Assembly: GCA_004193555.1 (NCBI GenBank)
Contig: RPGP01000040.1
Coordinates: forward strand, 1,266,459 to 1,330,458
Direction of reading: 5' to 3'
Length of the DNA: 64,000 nucleotides
Source of the DNA: Desulfobacteraceae bacterium Eth-SRB1
GTDB taxonomy: Bacteria > Desulfobacterota > Desulfobacteria > Desulfobacterales > ETH-SRB1
Position 1 is the stretch's first letter. Each line of letters opens with the position of its first letter. The translations under genes and the position numbers were made by a program. Below the pieces are notes generated by a model, which searched no databases, was not told the origin of the DNA, and saw only the letters and a program-made list of their open reading frames with translations. Below, piece after piece: positions 9,407 through 17,609 of this stretch.

Positions 9407-9433
9407 TTCAGATTTTTTAAAGAAAATTTATTT

Positions 9434-9545
9434 TGACAGGATTAACAGGATATTCATGATTAAAACATCAAGGCCATTTACTTTTCGTTTACCAACCTTG
9501 CTTGTTCACTTGAAACAGAATCTTGTTTATCCTGTTATCCCGTCA
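9434..9545. repeat. Inverted repeat, GACAGGATTAACAGGATA family
   Basis: TGACAGGATTAACAGGATA at the left is answered by TATCCTGTTATCCCGTCA at the right, about 75 bp apart. A longer member of the same family lies at 54688-54943. Both are non-coding and sit next to other repeat elements. Confidence 0.6.
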
Positions 9546-9551
9546 GATTTT

Positions 9552-9828
9552 TTTATTTAAACATAGAAAACCTGGCCCTCAGGACCAGGTCAGAGTTTTC
9601 CGGCTCTGCCTGAAGAAACGCTGCAAAAGTTTAAAGTGAACTAAAGTGCCTAAAGTGAGCTAAAGTTAAGGAATTCTATCAATTATATAAAATCAGTGGA
9701 GCGAAGCGACTCCACAACTTTAGGCACTTTAGCTCACTTTAGGCACTTATAACTTATACGGTTTTAAGTACAACAGCTCCTTTCAGGGGCAAACCAAAGC
9801 CTGGTCCTTTGGGCCAGGATTCTTTACT
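9552..9828 (+). repeat. 277-bp inverted-repeat element, copy 1
   Basis: Nearly identical to copies at 12533-12809 (direct) and 45095-45371 (inverted); the only difference I found is a T at the GCTCC/GCCCC position. Both ends carry small palindromes (CCTGGCCCTCAGGACCAGG left, CCTGGTCCTTTGGGCCAGG right). Inside are long arms built from AAAGTGCCTAAAGTGAGCTA units, and the centre is GTGGAGCGAAGCGACTCCAC. There is no ORF of note, so it is MITE-like. Its right 46 bp form the 3' end of the PHP phosphatase gene. Confidence 0.9.
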
Positions 9829-10625
9829 TTTATGTTATCTAATGAGATTACGCCCCGTTTCCGTGCTGTAAATGTGGCTAACTGCCTGTATCCTGCTGTT
9901 AGCAACATGTTCAGAGCCCTGTCATAATGTTGTCCGACACTGGAGGGTTTGTGGGCATCTGAACCTAAGGTAACACTTATTCCTGATTTATGACATTTTT
10001 TTAGAATATTTAGAGAGGGGAAGGGTTCACCGATCGGATAGTTATATCCGCTTGTGTTGACCTCCACAGTTAGATTTTTGCTTTTTATTTTTGATAGTAC
10101 TGCATCAAATTCTTTTTCAAATGAGACAGCAGGTGTTCTACCGAATTTTTTTATAAGGTCTATATGACATACTACATCAAAGTAATTATAATCCAGCATT
10201 TTTTCAAGCTGGGAAAAATAAAGACCGTAAACATAATCGGCATCCAGCTTGCCGTGTCTCCAGTCAGAACTGTGCCTGACAATATCAAGGTCGCCGGGGA
10301 AATGCAGTGAGCTTCCGATGACATCAAATGAATATGTTTCTGTGATATCATGAAAAAGATCGATATGCGCCGGGGAAAAATCTATTTCAAGACCGGCTTT
10401 AACTTTAATGACATTTTTGTATTTTTGCTTTAAAACCTTTGTTGCCTGGAAATAGAAAGGAACCTCTCCCGGGGTCATTGAAAGCATTTTTCCGGATTTG
10501 TGCATGGTAAGATGATCCAGAAAACATATCTCTTTAAGGCCGACATCAATGGCTTTTTGAACGTAAGCCTCCATGCCGCCCTTAGCGTGGTTGCAAAGCC
10601 TGGTATGTATGTGATAATCGATCAT
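9783..10625 (-). CDS. PHP-domain histidinol-phosphatase-like phosphoesterase
   Basis: 280 residues. PHP-family metal ligands are visible: DYHIHTRLCNHA at the N-terminus, LEIDFSPAH in the middle, VCHIDLIKKFG, and GSDAHKPSSVG near the end. It is closest in style to HisK-type histidinol phosphatases (trinuclear metal site), but no his genes are adjacent, so the substrate is unproven. The last 14 codons and the TGA stop (9783-9828) lie inside the 277-bp element, so the native C-terminus has been replaced by KNPGPKDQALVCP. The domain core is intact. Confidence 0.8.
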   Translation of the reverse strand: MIDYHIHTRLCNHAKGGMEAYVQKAIDVGLKEICFLDHLTMHKSGKMLSMTPGEVPFYFQATKVLKQKYKNVIKVKAGLEIDFSPAHIDLFHDITETYSFDVIGSSLHFPGDLDIVRHSSDWRHGKLDADYVYGLYFSQLEKMLDYNYFDVVCHIDLIKKFGRTPAVSFEKEFDAVLSKIKSKNLTVEVNTSGYNYPIGEPFPSLNILKKCHKSGISVTLGSDAHKPSSVGQHYDRALNMLLTAGYRQLATFTARKRGVISLDNIKVKNPGPKDQALVCP

Positions 10626-10696
10626 TTCTTTAATTTAATAGTATAGGAATTTCCATTTTATGCTTAATGAAATTGGTACTATAGGTATAGATGAGT

Positions 10697-10936
10697 AAAA
10701 AGTGCCTAAAGTGAGCTAAAGTATATTAAAGTGCCTAAAGTTAAGGAATGCGCCTTCGGCACTGCCAATTTTAATTTTTTTCACCATACAACTTTGCTTA
10801 CTTTGTTTCTACCTGCCGCGACGGGCACGAGCACGGCGGGTCTGAAGTTATAACCAAGCCCTGAAGATCTATAGCACGCCGAAGGCGTACCACAACTTTA
10901 GGCATTTTAGGCACTTTAGATCACTTTAGGCACTTA
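10697..10936. repeat. Diverged relative of the 277-bp element
   Basis: The outer arms are made of the same units (AAGTGCCTAAAGTGAGCTAA on the left, CTTTAGATCACTTTAGGCAC on the right), but the centre is different and G+C richer, with an inverted GCGCCTTCGGC/GCCGAAGGCG pair. It lacks the terminal CCTGG palindromes. It occupies most of the gap between the PHP gene and radA. Confidence 0.7.
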
Positions 10937-11022
10937 TGTCCATCATTTCTTGATTGAATCAAAATGACATGGTATGTGTTTTAATGTCAAACAATAACAC
11001 AAACCCGTTGAGTAGAAAAAGA

Positions 11023-11036
11023 GATGAACGTTCATC
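11023..11036. promoter_or_regulatory. Perfect 14-bp palindrome upstream of radA
   Basis: GATGAACGTTCATC is self-complementary and lies 65 bp before the radA ATG, a plausible operator position. It contains GAAC/GTTC half-sites but does not fit the classical LexA spacing. No regulator is assigned. Confidence 0.35.
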
Positions 11037-11100
11037 TTTCACTTTATGCAAGCCATCGGCTATGCCGGTGGCTATTACGTCTGTCTGGGTGTTTTAAATA

Positions 11101-12468
11101 ATGAAAAAGAATTCAAAACCGGTTTTTTGCTGCCAGTCGTGTGGCTATCAAACTCCTAAATGGATGGGAAAATGTCCTGACTGCGGGCAGTGGGATACAT
11201 TTGTTGAAGAGACCCGGACATTAAGATCTGACCATGGAACCACGCATAGCCTGTTATCTCATCAAACAGAACCTGTTCCCATAGATTCTATTGAATTTGA
11301 TGATGAATATCGTCTTTCAACCGGCATTCAGGAATTTGACAGGGTTCTTGGTGGAGGACTTGTTCCAGGGACACTTGTTTTGATAGGCGGAGATCCCGGA
11401 ATCGGCAAATCCACACTTATGCTGCAGGCTTTATACGGCCTGGCAAACTCAGGTTCTAAAGTGCTTTATGTTTCCGGTGAGGAATCCGTCAGGCAGATAA
11501 GGATACGCAGCGAAAGACTGTCCGCGGTTTCGCATGATTTAATGATAGTGTCTGAGATAGACATAGAATCGGTCATTTCGATGGTTAAATCTACCAGGCC
11601 GGATGTTCTTGTAATAGATTCGATTCAGACCATGTTCAGCTCTGATCTTACTTCTGCTCCCGGCAGTGTCAGTCAGGTTCGGGAATCAGCGGTAAGGATT
11701 ATGCTCATGGCCAAAAAGACAGGCATTCCTACATTTCTTGTGGGCCATGTTACAAAGGATGGAGCAATCGCCGGGCCAAGGCTTCTGGAGCATATGGTTG
11801 ATACGGTTCTCTATTTTGAAGGTGATCGGAATCATGTGTTTAGAATTTTGCGTACCGTGAAAAACAGATTTGGATCAACCAATGAAATCGGTGTGTTTGA
11901 AATGAATGAAAGAGGTCTGGAGGAGGTCGCAAATCCTTCGGCGGTATTTCTTTCCGAACGTCCTGAAAACGCTCCGGGATCGGTTGTTACATCCAGCATG
12001 GAAGGCACAAGGCCTATTCTCGTTGAGCTTCAGGCCCTTGCCGGTAGTACAAGTTTTGGGAATCCACGGAGAACCATTCTTGGTCTTGACAGCAACAGGG
12101 TAGCATTGCTTGTGGCGGTGATAGAAAAAAAACTGGGGATGCATTTAATGGGGCATGATATTTTTATGAATGTTGCAGGAGGTGTAAAGGTTGATGAGCC
12201 GGCGATTGATCTGGCGATAGTTTCCGCTGTAACATCAAGTTTTTTAGACAAATCAATTCAGGACGGCACACTTGTCCTTGGCGAGGTCGGGCTTGCCGGC
12301 GAGGTCAGGGCTATAGGTCGTGTGGAAATCAGGGTTGCTGAAGCAAAAAAAATGGGTTTTAAAAGATGCCTTGTGCCGGACAGCAATTTGAAACGGATGA
12401 GCGGGATAAAGGGAATAGAACTCATTGGAATAAAAAGGGTGTCAGAGGCTGTTGAAGCATTGTTTTAG
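11101..12468 (+). CDS. radA: DNA repair protein RadA
   Basis: 455 residues, the usual length. It has an N-terminal C4 zinc finger (CCQSCGYQTPKWMGKCPDCGQW), a RecA-like ATPase with Walker A GGDPGIGKST and Walker B VLVIDSIQT, the RadA-specific KNRFGS motif, and a C-terminal Lon-protease-like domain (FMNVAGGVKVDEPAIDLAI). RadA is a DnaB-type helicase that promotes branch migration in recombinational repair. It appears monocistronic: repeat elements lie on both sides. The ribosome site before ATG is weak (GGGTG). Confidence 0.96.
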   Translation: MKKNSKPVFCCQSCGYQTPKWMGKCPDCGQWDTFVEETRTLRSDHGTTHSLLSHQTEPVPIDSIEFDDEYRLSTGIQEFDRVLGGGLVPGTLVLIGGDPGIGKSTLMLQALYGLANSGSKVLYVSGEESVRQIRIRSERLSAVSHDLMIVSEIDIESVISMVKSTRPDVLVIDSIQTMFSSDLTSAPGSVSQVRESAVRIMLMAKKTGIPTFLVGHVTKDGAIAGPRLLEHMVDTVLYFEGDRNHVFRILRTVKNRFGSTNEIGVFEMNERGLEEVANPSAVFLSERPENAPGSVVTSSMEGTRPILVELQALAGSTSFGNPRRTILGLDSNRVALLVAVIEKKLGMHLMGHDIFMNVAGGVKVDEPAIDLAIVSAVTSSFLDKSIQDGTLVLGEVGLAGEVRAIGRVEIRVAEAKKMGFKRCLVPDSNLKRMSGIKGIELIGIKRVSEAVEALF

Positions 12469-12532
12469 CCACAGACCCACACGGACAGACACAGACAAAA
12501 AAACAACAGCCATTAGGGCAAAACAGATACCA

Positions 12533-12809
12533 TTTATTTAAACATAGAAAACCTGGCCCTCAGGACCAGGTCAGAGTTTTCCGGCTCTGCCTGAAGAAAC
12601 GCTGCAAAAGTTTAAAGTGAACTAAAGTGCCTAAAGTGAGCTAAAGTTAAGGAATTCTATCAATTATATAAAATCAGTGGAGCGAAGCGACTCCACAACT
12701 TTAGGCACTTTAGCTCACTTTAGGCACTTATAACTTATACGGTTTTAAGTACAACAGCCCCTTTCAGGGGCAAACCAAAGCCTGGTCCTTTGGGCCAGGA
12801 TTCTTTACT
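12533..12809 (+). repeat. 277-bp inverted-repeat element, copy 2
   Basis: Same length, ends and internal arms as copies 1 and 3; it lies 65 bp after the radA stop in the same orientation as copy 1. Copies 1 and 2 are direct repeats 3 kb apart, bracketing most of the PHP gene and radA. Confidence 0.9.
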
Positions 12810-12868
12810 GTCGGCGAATATGATTCTCAATAGTGTTTTGATATATATAGTCTCCGGTGGATTGAGGC

Positions 12869-12903
12869 TTTATGTTTGCCGTCCTCTCAACGGCAAACAT
12901 AAA
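12869..12903. terminator. Perfect 14-bp-stem hairpin upstream of rlmE
   Basis: TTTATGTTTGCCGT and ACGGCAAACATAAA are exact complements around a seven-base loop. The stem is strong, but only a short T-poor stretch follows, so it may be a terminator for upstream reading, a leader hairpin for rlmE (74 bp downstream), or another repeat remnant. Confidence 0.4.
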
Positions 12904-12976
12904 TTAGCTTTTCTCTGCGTTCTTAGCGGCTTTGCGGTGAAAAATAATATTAAGCAACAGCTATATGGCAGCTTGA

Positions 12977-13606
12977 ATGAAGCGTAAAAAATCTAAACAT
13001 AACAGGCGGGTTGATCATTATGCGCTGAAGGCGAAAAAGGAACATTTTCCCGCGAGATCTGTTTACAAGCTCAAGGAGATACAGCAAAAGTATAAAATTA
13101 TAAAAAAAGGAGACAGGGTTCTCGATCTTGGATGTTCTCCAGGTTCCTGGCTTCTTTATGCAGCGGATTTGGCAGGGAAGGGGGGGGAAGTGGCGGGGGT
13201 CGACCTGAAGCCTTTATCTAATGAGATTTCCATGAAGCTTCCATCTAACGCAAGGATGTATGTTGGCGATGTTTTATCCGTCGGCGATGAACTTTCCAAA
13301 TTGATCGGGAAAAATTATAATGTTGTTATAAGCGATATGGCTCCGGCAACAACCGGAAGTAAAAGCGTTGATGCCGCAAGGTCTTTTGAACTTTGCCGGG
13401 CAGCGCTGGCAACAGCTCAAGATGTATTGACGCCTGGCGGCGCATTTATCTGCAAGATATTCCAGGGAGAAGATTTCAAAATATTTTTAGATTTAGTAAA
13501 GACAGGTTTTAATAAACAGAAAATTTTCAAACCGGAGAGCAGCAGAAAAGCAAGTAAAGAAATATATATTATAGGATTTGGGAAAAGATGTGAGCCCTTT
13601 ATATAA
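12977..13606 (+). CDS. rlmE: 23S rRNA (uridine-2'-O)-methyltransferase RlmE
   Basis: 209 residues, normal for the RrmJ/FtsJ family. The SAM-binding motif is VLDLGCSPGSWL; the K-D-K-E catalytic tetrad appears as Lys in RSVYKLKEI, Asp in ISDMAP, Lys in FICKIFQG and Glu in SKEIYIIG. It methylates U2552 of the A-loop at the ribose in the assembling 50S subunit. The gene is alone, flanked by a hairpin and the convergent hydrolase. Confidence 0.94.
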   Translation: MKRKKSKHNRRVDHYALKAKKEHFPARSVYKLKEIQQKYKIIKKGDRVLDLGCSPGSWLLYAADLAGKGGEVAGVDLKPLSNEISMKLPSNARMYVGDVLSVGDELSKLIGKNYNVVISDMAPATTGSKSVDAARSFELCRAALATAQDVLTPGGAFICKIFQGEDFKIFLDLVKTGFNKQKIFKPESSRKASKEIYIIGFGKRCEPFI

Positions 13607-13647
13607 TGTCCTTAAAATAATTCACTGTATTCCTGTGGTTGCACGCA

Positions 13648-14466
13648 TTAACAATGCTTGGATATAAACTCAATCAATTTTTTGGTAAGTATGTTCCGTG
13701 CCTGATTATGCGGGATATGCCCGCAATCTGGAATCAGCAGTTTTTCTGAATAGCCACCCACGTTACCGGCGATTGCTTTCATCTGGTTTACCGTGCCGTA
13801 TTCATCATCTTCCCCTTGTACCACCAAAACAGGACAATTGATTTTATTTAGATTCCCTGTAATATTCCAGTCTGCGAACCCACCGGAAAGCCATATATTA
13901 GCCCATCTCAAAAACATGGGCTCAACATTGGAAGAATGATATTTTGACAGTTTATTTTTAAGGTTTGATGTGTTGTAAGCATTAACCGCTTTTTTTATGC
14001 CTTTTACAGTGAGGTCATCTACAAACACGTGTGCGGCTTCTGTAATGATTCCGGCTGCTGATTCAGGGTATTTTGAGGAAAAGAGCAGGGCAATTGTCCC
14101 GCCATCACTGTGACCTATAAACACACTACGCTTAACACCGCAATGGGACAGGACAGCAGGCAAGGACTCCCAGGCTTCTGTGTACAAATAGTCGCTGTTT
14201 ATGGAAGAAGAGGGAAGAGGACTTGATTTTCCATGGCCCAAACGATCATATATCAGCGCATCACACCCGGTCATCGTTGCTATTTGCTCCGGGAACTCAT
14301 GCCACATTTCAATGCAGCCAAGGGCTTCATGAAGAAAAACCAATACAGGATCTGTGGTTCGAACATTCTTATTATGACGAAGCCACCTGGCTCTTAGCTT
14401 ATAATTGGACAAAAAGATATTAAAGTCTTCTTTTATCAGGTTTGATTTTTCAGAAATCATATTCAT
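13648..14466 (-). CDS. Alpha/beta-fold hydrolase
   Basis: About 272 residues. Oxyanion-hole segment FLHEALG, nucleophile elbow GHSDGG (Ser), acid in GEDDEYG and catalytic His near LIPDCGHIPHNQ make a full triad. There is no signal peptide, so it should be cytosolic. The substrate cannot be read from sequence; epoxide hydrolase-, esterase- or C-C hydrolase-like roles are all possible. The start is uncertain: ATG at 14466 or 14460, or TTG at 14472, none with a clear ribosome site. Confidence 0.75.
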   Translation of the reverse strand: MNMISEKSNLIKEDFNIFLSNYKLRARWLRHNKNVRTTDPVLVFLHEALGCIEMWHEFPEQIATMTGCDALIYDRLGHGKSSPLPSSSINSDYLYTEAWESLPAVLSHCGVKRSVFIGHSDGGTIALLFSSKYPESAAGIITEAAHVFVDDLTVKGIKKAVNAYNTSNLKNKLSKYHSSNVEPMFLRWANIWLSGGFADWNITGNLNKINCPVLVVQGEDDEYGTVNQMKAIAGNVGGYSEKLLIPDCGHIPHNQARNILTKKLIEFISKHC

Positions 14467-14671
14467 ATTCAATGACGCGGTGTTTCAGCGTCCGCCGCAA
14501 TAATTAATACCGCACGTTCCAAAAAGGCATGATATCAAAGCAGTGCAGTTTGCACAAGGATAGGAATTTGCTTTTATTGGAGCAAGATATTGCAAAAAAA
14601 CGGGTTGTGTGTCAAGCGGCAATGTTACTTTTATGTCATGGAAGGTTGCGGAATAATACCTATATTTTTAC

Positions 14672-14699
14672 TTGACAAACAGGACATTGATTCTACATA
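14672..14699 (+). promoter_or_regulatory. Sigma-70-like promoter upstream of yebC
   Basis: TTGACA at 14672-14677 is followed after 16 bp by TACATA (14694-14699). It points toward yebC, with the inverted-repeat element at 14724-14988 between, so the transcript would carry that element in its leader. Confidence 0.45.
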
Positions 14700-14723
14700 T
14701 ATAAAACACATATTTCATAGTAA

Positions 14724-14988
14724 CTCAAGTTTCGCATCCTTTAATTGATCGAAAGCGTTAGACGGTAAGGGCTAAAAATAAATTATTAAAGCGAAATATA
14801 CTGCCTGTGGCTTTTAAGGATTAAGGTGTAAGGGGTAAGGATTAATCCTTTAATCCTTAATCCTAACTGTGATGTAAGTTGCACAGGGTGCTGGTTACAA
14901 AATATTAGTAAATGATTTCGCTGTAAAAATGTTATTTTTAACCCTTACCGTCTTGACATGGATAGAAATCAAGGGTGCGAAATTTGAG
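14724..14988. repeat. Inverted-repeat element (265 bp) upstream of yebC
   Basis: The left arm (CTCAAGTTTCGCATCCTTTA, then GACGGTAAGGGCTAAAAATAA) matches the reverse complement of the right arm (CTCAAATTTCGCACCCTTGA, then GACGGTAAGGGTTAAAAATAA). The middle holds its own inverted run of TAAGGATTAAGG/CCTTAATCC. The right-hand 116 bp recurs at 45908-46022. It is MITE-like and non-coding. Confidence 0.8.
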
Positions 14989-15011
14989 ATAGTAAGAAAC
15001 AGGAGGATGAT

Positions 15012-15752
15012 ATGTCGGGACACAGCAAATGGTCGAGCATAAAACATAAAAAGGGCGCGACAGATGCAAAACGCGGGAAAATATTCTCAAGAATTAATAA
15101 AGAGATTACTGTTGCAGCGCGTATAGGAGGAGGAGATCCCTCGGCGAATCCGAGATTAAGGACAGCCGTTCAGTCTGCAAAGAGTGAAAATATGCCCAAG
15201 GATAATATTGAAAGAGCGATTAAGAAAGGAACCGGCGAGCTCGAAGGGGTAAATTATGAAGAGGTTGTTTATGAGGGATACGGTCCCGGGGGCGCAGCCG
15301 TTCTTATTGAATCTTTGACAGACAACAAAAACAGGGCAGTGGCGGATATCCGCCATATTTTCAGCAAAGGCGGCGGAAATCTTGGTGAAAATGGATGTGT
15401 TTCATGGATGTTTGACAAAAAGGGCTATATAGCAGTCGAAAAACAGGCTGTTGACGAGGAAACACTTATGGAACTCGCCATTGATGCAGGCGCAGAAGAT
15501 GTTCGTGAAGATGATGGCAGTTTTGAAATTATTACCGAGCCGAAAGATTATGAACCGGTAAAAAATGCAATAGACAACGCATCGATTCCATGCCTTGTCG
15601 CAGAGATTACAATGCTTCCCCAGTCAACAATAGCTCTGAAAGGAAAGCAGGCGGAGCAGATGGTTAAATTGATGGAAATCTTTGAGGATTGCGAGGATGT
15701 GCAAAAGGCTCACACAAATGCCGATATTCCTGATGAACTGGTTTCAGATTGA
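15012..15752 (+). CDS. yebC: YebC/PmpR-family transcriptional/translational regulator
   Basis: 246 residues with the family signature [21 protein letters not shown] and the conserved [16 protein letters not shown] and YEGYGPGG segments. The family (TACO1-like) binds DNA in some species and helps ribosomes through difficult sequences in others. ATG is preceded by AGGAGG. Its last nine bases overlap the convergent nadA 3' end. In many bacteria yebC precedes ruvC, which is not the case here. Confidence 0.94.
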   Translation: MSGHSKWSSIKHKKGATDAKRGKIFSRINKEITVAARIGGGDPSANPRLRTAVQSAKSENMPKDNIERAIKKGTGELEGVNYEEVVYEGYGPGGAAVLIESLTDNKNRAVADIRHIFSKGGGNLGENGCVSWMFDKKGYIAVEKQAVDEETLMELAIDAGAEDVREDDGSFEIITEPKDYEPVKNAIDNASIPCLVAEITMLPQSTIALKGKQAEQMVKLMEIFEDCEDVQKAHTNADIPDELVSD

Positions 15753-16640
15753 CAGGTCTATCATTCTTTGAACCGCACTCAGGGCAGGCAGCCGGATCTG
15801 TTCCGGCACCTTAACCTCTCCCTCCATAGTTTCAAGACTTTTTATGATATCTTCAAGGGTAATTTTTTTCATGTCTGCGCACACCATGCTTTCAGAAGCA
15901 GGATAAAACTTTTTATCATGGTTTGCTTTTTTTAAGGGATAAATCATACCTGTTTCCGTTCCCACAATAAATGAGGACCTGTCAGACTTTCCCGCATATT
16001 TAATCATTCCCGAAGTGCTTGTAATCGCATCGGCTAATTCAAGCACATCCGGCCGGCATTCAGGATGAGCCATAAAAACAGCATCAGGATGCCTGTTTTT
16101 TACTTTCAGGACATCTTCGGCCGTAAGATTGTTGTGAATAGGACAGTATCCATCCCACAAATGGATTTTTTTGTTTGTTTTTGAGGCCGTGTATTGGGCG
16201 AGGTTCCTATCCGGAATCATCAGCATTTCCTTTTCTTTCAGGCTGGTTACTACTTGAACGGCATTCGCGGAAGTGCAGCAAATAGTTGAAATTGCCTTAA
16301 CAGATGCGGATGAATTAACATAAGTAACAACAGGCATGGGAGGAAACTTGTCAAGCTTTTCTTTAAGCTGTTCCGGTGTTACCATGTCGGCCATAGGGCA
16401 TCCAGCGTCTTTACGCGGGAGGAGTACTGTTTTTTCAGGGGACAGAATTGAAGCTGTTTCCGCCATAAATGTCACCCCGCAGAACAGAATGGTCTCGGCA
16501 TTGGTCAGTGATGCCCTTATGCTCAGTTCCAGCGAGTCTCCGCAAAGATCCGCAATGTCCTGTATTTCCGGTGGTTGATAATTATGTGCAAGCATAATTG
16601 CATTTCTTTTTTTCAGCAGTTCTTTTATCTTTTCCTTCAT
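15744..16640 (-). CDS. nadA: Quinolinate synthase A
   Basis: The start at 16640 ([20 protein letters not shown]) matches the family; upstream in-frame ATGs lie near a repeat element. About 298 residues. NadA condenses iminoaspartate with dihydroxyacetone phosphate to quinolinate in NAD synthesis. The three [4Fe-4S] cysteines are present in [16 protein letters not shown] and SMVCADMK; ligand motifs [11 protein letters not shown] and [10 protein letters not shown] are also there. nadB and nadC are not in the window. Confidence 0.94.
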   Translation of the reverse strand: MKEKIKELLKKRNAIMLAHNYQPPEIQDIADLCGDSLELSIRASLTNAETILFCGVTFMAETASILSPEKTVLLPRKDAGCPMADMVTPEQLKEKLDKFPPMPVVTYVNSSASVKAISTICCTSANAVQVVTSLKEKEMLMIPDRNLAQYTASKTNKKIHLWDGYCPIHNNLTAEDVLKVKNRHPDAVFMAHPECRPDVLELADAITSTSGMIKYAGKSDRSSFIVGTETGMIYPLKKANHDKKFYPASESMVCADMKKITLEDIIKSLETMEGEVKVPEQIRLPALSAVQRMIDLSI

Positions 16641-16663
16641 CTTCCTAATTGGTCCTTTCTGCT

Positions 16664-16809
16664 TAGTGTCCATCCACAAGCGGTAGATTTTGGTTCCCGG
16701 CAAGGCTCGAGCGTTTTTGCAACCGCAGGCATAGTGCGCCTATTCCGAGGATTGCAAAAAGCGAGAACGCCGCCAGAGGCCGAAAGATGCCATTTATGGA
16801 TGGACACTA
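16664..16809. repeat. Inverted-repeat element between nadA and lolA
   Basis: The ends TAGTGTCCATCCACAAG and, on the other strand, TAGTGTCCATCCATAAATGG form terminal inverted repeats. Inside, GCGTTTTTGCAA is answered by TTGCAAAAAGCG. The terminal TAG on the right supplies the stop codon of lolA. Confidence 0.7.
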
Positions 16810-17484
16810 TTTATCAAGATGCAGTATATCGGTTCCTTCAGGTATTTGAAAATAAAACATGGAATCTTCAATGTCCTGTTTAAACCGGATATTCTCCAGG
16901 CAGATTAACGTTTTATCTTCATATGAATTATATGTTACTATCCGGACAATATTAAAACTGTTTTTTGAGATCGACAGATATATAACCGCAATATCGAAAG
17001 TTTTATCTCTTGGCAGAAGCTTTAGTATATAGAAGTTATCTGCGCTCTTTTTTTCGAGGACAATATTAAATTTTTGCCTTATAAGCTTTATGTTTGAAAG
17101 AAAACCGGCCCCTTTTCCGTCGCCGAAAAAAAATGGAGCCTTTCCGATCATAACCTGGTTATCCTCCGGCCTGTAAACCCACAATCTTTTGCTATCTGAA
17201 ACAATAATCTGTTTATCAGGTTTTTCATATTCCCATCTCATCATGCCGGGAGGTTTGACAAATACTTTGCCCGAGGCAGTATCTGTTATTTCCATTGCTT
17301 TTATGGTTGATATTTGATCAAAACAGGCGGAAAAACCGGAAGCGGCATACCTTCTTTCCACCTTAGCTATGATTTCATCCAGAGTTAGAGATGCTTTGTC
17401 AGTAGAACGATTTTCACATAGCGCCGAGGTTGCATTGCAAACAACGTAAACGCAAAAGATAATTATTAGTGATCTGAACTTCAT
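16807..17484 (-). CDS. lolA: Outer-membrane lipoprotein carrier protein LolA family
   Basis: 225 residues with signal peptide (IIIFCVYVVCNATSALC). The body matches LolA: start of the mature domain with LDEIIAKVERRYAASGFSACF, then the MRWEYEKPDKQIIVSDSKRLWVY segment common to the family. LolA carries lipoproteins across the periplasm to the outer membrane. AGGAG lies about nine bases upstream of ATG. The TAG stop is the terminal trinucleotide of the repeat element, so the extreme C-terminus may have been altered by the insertion. Confidence 0.85.
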   Translation of the reverse strand: MKFRSLIIIFCVYVVCNATSALCENRSTDKASLTLDEIIAKVERRYAASGFSACFDQISTIKAMEITDTASGKVFVKPPGMMRWEYEKPDKQIIVSDSKRLWVYRPEDNQVMIGKAPFFFGDGKGAGFLSNIKLIRQKFNIVLEKKSADNFYILKLLPRDKTFDIAVIYLSISKNSFNIVRIVTYNSYEDKTLICLENIRFKQDIEDSMFYFQIPEGTDILHLDK

Positions 17485-17529
17485 TTCTAACGCTCCTGGT
17501 TGCCGATTTTATCAAAGACAGTATAACCT

Positions 17530-17609
17530 CAATTTAGCGAAAAGCTCAATTGATAATTGTCGGGGGTCATAGATCGTGGATCAGCTAACCGAATCAAGCA
17601 GTTTTTTAT
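17530..17609. repeat. 80-bp repeat, copy 1 (GCTCAATTGAT family)
   Basis: The stretch with GCGAAAAGCTCAATTGAT, TTGTCGGGG and GCAGTTTTTTAT recurs at 53386-53464 with a few changes. It lies just upstream of lolA and downstream of the acyl-CoA ligase, whose TAA falls within its last bases. Confidence 0.65.

Noticed and set aside
10697..10936. Possible CRISPR-like array of AAAGTGCCTAAAGTGAGC units
   Set aside because: The units are few, irregularly spaced and arranged as inverted arms rather than as direct repeats with spacers; no cas genes are present.
12790..12987. 65-codon frame before rlmE
   Set aside because: It begins within the 277-bp element, crosses the hairpin and overlaps rlmE in another frame; no domain or RBS.
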